Program-made: the position numbers and the translations under genes
From: Microbulbifer agarilyticus
GTDB lineage: Bacteria > Pseudomonadota > Gammaproteobacteria > Pseudomonadales > Cellvibrionaceae
Direction: 5' to 3'
DNA: 64,000 bases
NCBI RefSeq assembly: GCF_019800665.1
Contig: NZ_JAHVKO010000006.1
Location: 124,001-188,000 of the forward strand
Shown here: positions 61,201 through 64,000 of the stretch, piece after piece
Layout: each line of letters opens with the position of its first letter
Position numbering within the stretch: position 1 is the first letter of the stretch
Notes under the pieces: model-generated
Told to the model about the DNA's origin: nothing
Databases searched by the model: none
The model's input: the letters and a program-made list of their open reading frames with translations, nothing else

Positions 61201-64000
61201 CCAGATCTTCAAACGGAACCTGATCGTTGCTAAAGGCGTCAATGGTGGTTGTACGTACCCGCTGCAGCAAGTCCCGGAAACTTTTTGCCTGAGAAAAATC
61301 GGTACGCATTACCAGGGTGTTGATAAACAGGCCGATCATTGACTCGGTCTGCGTATGCGGGCGGCGCCCACTGGGAGTCCCAACAATGATGTCGCTCTGT
61401 TGGGTATAACGATGCAGCAAGAGCTGCCACGCTGCGAGCAGCAACATAAAGCCAGTCGCGGACTCTTGTCGGGCCAGAAGATGTAGTTCTGCAGTCAAGG
61501 TTGCGGGTAACTTGAAGGTCACCATGCCGCCGCTGAAATCTGGTGCTTCAGGGCGCACTCTATCCGCGGGAACATCCAGTGGAGACGGCAGTGCGCTAAG
61601 CTGGTCGCGCCAGTAGTTCAATTGCTGGTGATAGGTGGGCACTGTCTCACGCTGCTGTTCCCAGTAGGCATAGTCTGAAAACTGCAATGGTTGCGATGGC
61701 AGTGAAATCACTTTACCGCTGTTCAGTGCGCCATACAGTTTGCCCAATTCCGCAAAGAAAATACCACTGGACCAGATATTGTCGTAAATGATGTGGTGGA
61801 AGCTCAGGGCGAGAATCGCCGTTTCGTTATCAATACGGATCAGATGAGCGTGAAATAACGGCCCCTGTTCCAGTGAGTCTGGTTCCCGCAGGATTTTTTG
61901 GCAGTAGGCGAGCGCACGGGTGGCGCGCCCTTTTTGTGGCTCCCTACGCAGGTCGATGGTGTTGAGACTGAACGAGGTGTGCGGCAGCACCTGTTGATAG
62001 GGCCCCTCTGCGTCTTCCGGGAATACCGTTCTCAACACATCGTGGCGCTCGAGCAGGGCGGCAATAGCCTGCTCCAGAGCGGCGATATTCAGCGCCCCTC
62101 TTAATAACACCGAGTTGGAGATTTTATAGGCTTGGCTATTTCCCCACAGTTTTTCTGCCAGCCACATCCGTTTCTGCGCCGAACTCAGTGGAATGCGGGT
62201 ATTGGCGGGCGCGCGGGTAATCCCTTTTTCTGCGACGTGCTCTTCAGCACCGGTATCGATGCCGTTACTTGTACGCGTATTTATAACAGTATCGATGCGG
62301 GTGGCGAGCGCACGAAGATCTTTTTCCTCGAAGATGCTGCGCATATCCAGGTTCACATCAAACTGTTCGTTTATACGCGCCAGTAACTGGGTTGCGTTCA
62401 GTGAGTGGCCACCGAGCGCAAAGAAGTTATCGGTGATACTGACGGTCTCTTTGCCGAGGAGCTCCTGACAGAACGCTACCAAACGGGCTTCGGTCGGTCC
62501 CTGTGCGGCGATGTAGGGTGTGCCGGGCAGCATTTGGCTTGCCGCTGCCGATGGGAGTGCGTTGCGGTCGACTTTGTTGTTGGGGGTTTTCGGCAGTTGC
62601 TCGAGCTGCACGTATATGGTCGGGATCATGTAGTAGTTGAGCGCCTCGCTCATATGGTCGCGCAGCTGCTGGACGTTCGGCGCAGCGCCCTCTACCGGTA
62701 CCAGGTAGGCCACCAGTTGCGTTTCCCGCTCATGTTCGCGCGCGACGACCACGGCTTCGGCGATGTCGGGGTGCGCCAACAGCCGCGCCTCGACTTCACT
62801 CACCTCCACGCGAAAGCCGCGAATTTTCACCTGAAAATCCCTGCGCCCACGGTGGTGCAGCAGGCCATCGGCATCCATCTGGCCGAGGTCACCGGTGCGA
62901 TAAATGGTGATTCTGGGGTCTTGGCGATCGCGGCTAAATGCCTTGGCGCTGGCCTCCAGGTTTTTCCAGTAACCAAGTGCCAGGTAGCGGCTGCGCGCGG
63001 TAATTTCACCGACTTCTCCCGGCGCGACTTCTGCACCGTTTTCATCGAGCAGCAATATGTCCACACCCTCTACCGGGTAGCCAATGGGCACCACGTCGCC
63101 ATCGAGCTCGGTGTCTGGACCTATGTGGAAGTAGCGTATGGTGCCGGTCTCGGTGGAACCCAGGCCGGTATAGAACTCGATTTTCGGGGAAAAGACTTTT
63201 CTCGCCAGCTCGATGTCGCTGGTCAGCACTCTCTCGCCGCCGAAGGTCACAAGCCGAATAGGGAAGTCATCGTCTTCTTCCGGCCGGTACTGGGCGGCGA
63301 ACTCCCGGAACAGTGAGGCGACCGAGTGATAAATCGTGATGCGTCGTGACTTCAACCAGTCTGCCAGTTTCTCCACACCCTCCCGATGAAAATCATAGGG
63401 AAATAACGCGGCACCATTGAGTAGGGCGCCAAAAATACAGTAAACAGAAGCGATGACGCTGCAGGAATACAACAGCGTCATGCGGTCTTCGGGGGTGACA
63501 TTCTGCAGGTTGCTGCGCCGCATACAGCCGTGTAACAGGTTGCGGTTGTTCTGCACCACGCCTTTCGGGGTACCGGTGGAACCAGAGGTGTAAATAATGT
63601 ACGCCAGTGTGTCCGGCGAAACGGGAATATCCGGGTTGTTGCTGTCGTTATGCTCGGAGACGCTGTCGAGATTGAGTATCGCGGTGTCGTCGCCCGCCAA
63701 TTCCCGGGCGGCTTTCAGGCTTGCCCCATTGCCGATGATCAGGGCTGCCTGGGATTCTTGATAGATGTATCGGTTGCGTGCCTGAGGAAAGGCGGGGTCG
63801 ATGGGGACATAGGTGTGGCCGCACTTTAAAATCGCCAGAATGGCCGCAATTTGCGGAATCCCTTTTTCCAGATACAGGGCCACTCGCGCCGGTTTCTCGG
63901 CTGGGACCCGGGCGATAATCTGGTGGGCGAAGCGGTTTGCCAGCTGGTTGAGTGCGCTGTAGGTAACCGACCCACTGGCGTCGGTTATGGCGAGACGATC
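58205..64000 (-). CDS. Nonribosomal peptide synthetase A-T-C-A-T with C-terminal LbH acyltransferase (5' end beyond window)
   Basis: The frame is open to the right edge and 1,931 residues are visible. Numbering here starts at the codon at 63883. A1 runs to ~450 (YIIYTSGSTGTPKG at 95-108; A10 NNKVDR). T1 is ~462-530 with phosphopantetheine site S494 in LGGHS. C is ~565-1000 with HHIIYD at 696-701. A2 is ~1025-1525 (YVIYTSGSTGRPKG at 1173-1186; LYGPTETTIW at 1312-1321; NGKVDRKAF). T2 is ~1560-1632 with S1593. A left-handed beta-helix acyltransferase of the CatB/Vat (XAT) type is ~1715-1890 (NDVWIGDGAKIL, KIGDGAVIAAGAVVIEDVPP, GYPARVVRYRF; ADHP near 1768). There is no thioesterase or reductase. 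A2 pocket residues read D-I-L-Q-L-G-L-I-W-K, the known glycine code. A1 lacks the usual Asp and so probably activates something other than a common alpha-amino acid. The product may be an X-Gly unit moved by the fused acyltransferase. Confidence 0.95.
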   Translation of the reverse strand, partial: DRLAITDASGSVTYSALNQLANRFAHQIIARVPAEKPARVALYLEKGIPQIAAILAILKCGHTYVPIDPAFPQARNRYIYQESQAALIIGNGASLKAARELAGDDTAILNLDSVSEHNDSNNPDIPVSPDTLAYIIYTSGSTGTPKGVVQNNRNLLHGCMRRSNLQNVTPEDRMTLLYSCSVIASVYCIFGALLNGAALFPYDFHREGVEKLADWLKSRRITIYHSVASLFREFAAQYRPEEDDDFPIRLVTFGGERVLTSDIELARKVFSPKIEFYTGLGSTETGTIRYFHIGPDTELDGDVVPIGYPVEGVDILLLDENGAEVAPGEVGEITARSRYLALGYWKNLEASAKAFSRDRQDPRITIYRTGDLGQMDADGLLHHRGRRDFQVKIRGFRVEVSEVEARLLAHPDIAEAVVVAREHERETQLVAYLVPVEGAAPNVQQLRDHMSEALNYYMIPTIYVQLEQLPKTPNNKVDRNALPSAAASQMLPGTPYIAAQGPTEARLVAFCQELLGKETVSITDNFFALGGHSLNATQLLARINEQFDVNLDMRSIFEEKDLRALATRIDTVINTRTSNGIDTGAEEHVAEKGITRAPANTRIPLSSAQKRMWLAEKLWGNSQAYKISNSVLLRGALNIAALEQAIAALLERHDVLRTVFPEDAEGPYQQVLPHTSFSLNTIDLRREPQKGRATRALAYCQKILREPDSLEQGPLFHAHLIRIDNETAILALSFHHIIYDNIWSSGIFFAELGKLYGALNSGKVISLPSQPLQFSDYAYWEQQRETVPTYHQQLNYWRDQLSALPSPLDVPADRVRPEAPDFSGGMVTFKLPATLTAELHLLARQESATGFMLLLAAWQLLLHRYTQQSDIIVGTPSGRRPHTQTESMIGLFINTLVMRTDFSQAKSFRDLLQRVRTTTIDAFSNDQVPFEDLVAELNPPRASGEPPFFRHLFIHRKQSAGQWKLPGLRLTPLTTHAGGAKFDLTLSMLESDSTLSGTLEYRTALFDRETAKNLTLNLEQLLSSIVAMPDKPLAELPLLAPEEHRLVCRQWNQTRTELPVEPTVPQLFDQQVHIHATKTAVTGSDEQLSYQQLNLRADGFAQELRVRGVKPGTLVAICMQRSTNLMVALLAVWKAGGAFVPLDPMFPPERLGHILDDSGTKLLVTDSASRDKLPAFTGETILLDESAEFETSEKHPQQTASSQQAQPNAPAYVIYTSGSTGRPKGVQISQRSLVNFLCSMQEKPGFSADDTLLALTTVCFDIALLELFLPLLSGGRLVIQDWKQSRDPKAIQATLCRESISVMQATPSTWRMLLDHGWQGNPGVRVLCGGEAMGKDLAGRLLDCGLQVWNLYGPTETTIWSSVSAVESPADSAFIGMPIANTTLYVLDTAAQPLPAGVPGELCIGGEGVALGYYNREELTRERFFSCQTLNGERLYRTGDLVVRHRDGRIEYLGRMDHQVKIRGFRVEVGEIEARIAENPAVRQCVVIAHDDESGGKYLVAYLLRQQAETSGQAISELPDSETLRQQLRLTLPEYMVPSVFVPVASFPLTPNGKVDRKAFSPPSASATIPSTEVHDTSGTAIDLQTKAIDETTKTIATPADIHKTIQSVFESQLKTSVTNLETSFFDLGGHSLSALNVIARLNKLFALELPPTLLFDFPSVSALAQAISQFQDGKSEAQVLATASVDEKTELQVNSILDRLRDNQQASDLPSFPHGMKMQRSKIASMLLAPMFAIKRGLVRIALEKLILKLEGGSTFSLTMRDLYRKYYDIEVGDFTSVRFEPSKLKRYTRVGKYSTIYPTVQFQTADHPRNTLSTHGIFYHSRLGFSSGYELDRTTIEVGNDVWIGDGAKILYPTQKIGDGAVIAAGAVVIEDVPPYAVVAGYPARVVRYRFSQETIPKLLEIQWWTMSGKQLHHSRREFLKPLEGERIR

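Noticed and set aside
1..64000. tRNA or rRNA genes, insertion sequences, integrases
   Set aside because: None was seen: no transposase or integrase-like protein and no cloverleaf or rRNA-like segment was recognised by eye.

Overview
The window most likely comes from a marine, chitin-degrading gammaproteobacterium of the Cellvibrionales type (Microbulbifer-like). This is inferred from the E. coli-order S10-spc-alpha ribosomal block, Pseudomonas/E. coli-like RpoA and S4, a YeaC-like DUF1315 gene, a secreted GH19 chitinase with CBM5/12 and PKD-like modules, and a large exopolysaccharide locus. The genus is not proven. Both window edges cut a gene.

Layout. (1) 1-14511: the 3' part of a giant two-partner-secretion exoprotein (over 4,200 codons, with four exact 552-bp in-frame repeats), followed by its FhaC/ShlB-type outer-membrane transporter. 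(2) 14515-28841: a strong sigma70-like promoter, then 28 genes in the order rpsJ...rpsQ, rplN...secY-rpmJ, rpsM-rpsK-rpsD-rpoA-rplQ, closed by a strong intrinsic terminator. Several spacers hold RNA hairpins, most notably the rpsM leader, where an 8-bp helix would sequester the ribosome binding site. (3) 28880-34017: DUF1315, a GH19 chitinase on the minus strand, and a compact pxpA-pxpB-pxpC operon for 5-oxoproline recycling. (4) 34105-64000: a large polysaccharide locus.

How the polysaccharide locus may work. WecB and WecC make UDP-ManNAc and UDP-ManNAcA. A polyprenyl glycosylphosphotransferase starts the lipid-linked unit, and a WecG/TagA-type and two family-2 glycosyltransferases extend it. 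A flippase, a Wzy-like polymerase, a BY-kinase/Wzz co-polymerase, a short OPX protein and a beta-barrel protein move, polymerise and export it. A pyruvyl transferase, an FrhB-like iron-sulfur protein, an asparagine-synthase-like protein, a polysaccharide-deacetylase-like protein and a secreted beta-helix protein probably modify or trim it. At the right end is a nonribosomal peptide synthetase (A-T-C-A-T in view). Its second adenylation domain carries the glycine specificity code, and it ends in a left-handed beta-helix acyltransferase instead of a thioesterase. It is followed in the same direction by a FemAB-like acyltransferase gene. The most interesting hypothesis is that this locus builds a polysaccharide decorated with a nonribosomally made amino-acyl or peptidyl group. 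The BY-kinase also has an unusual acidic-then-basic C-terminal extension of about 300 residues.
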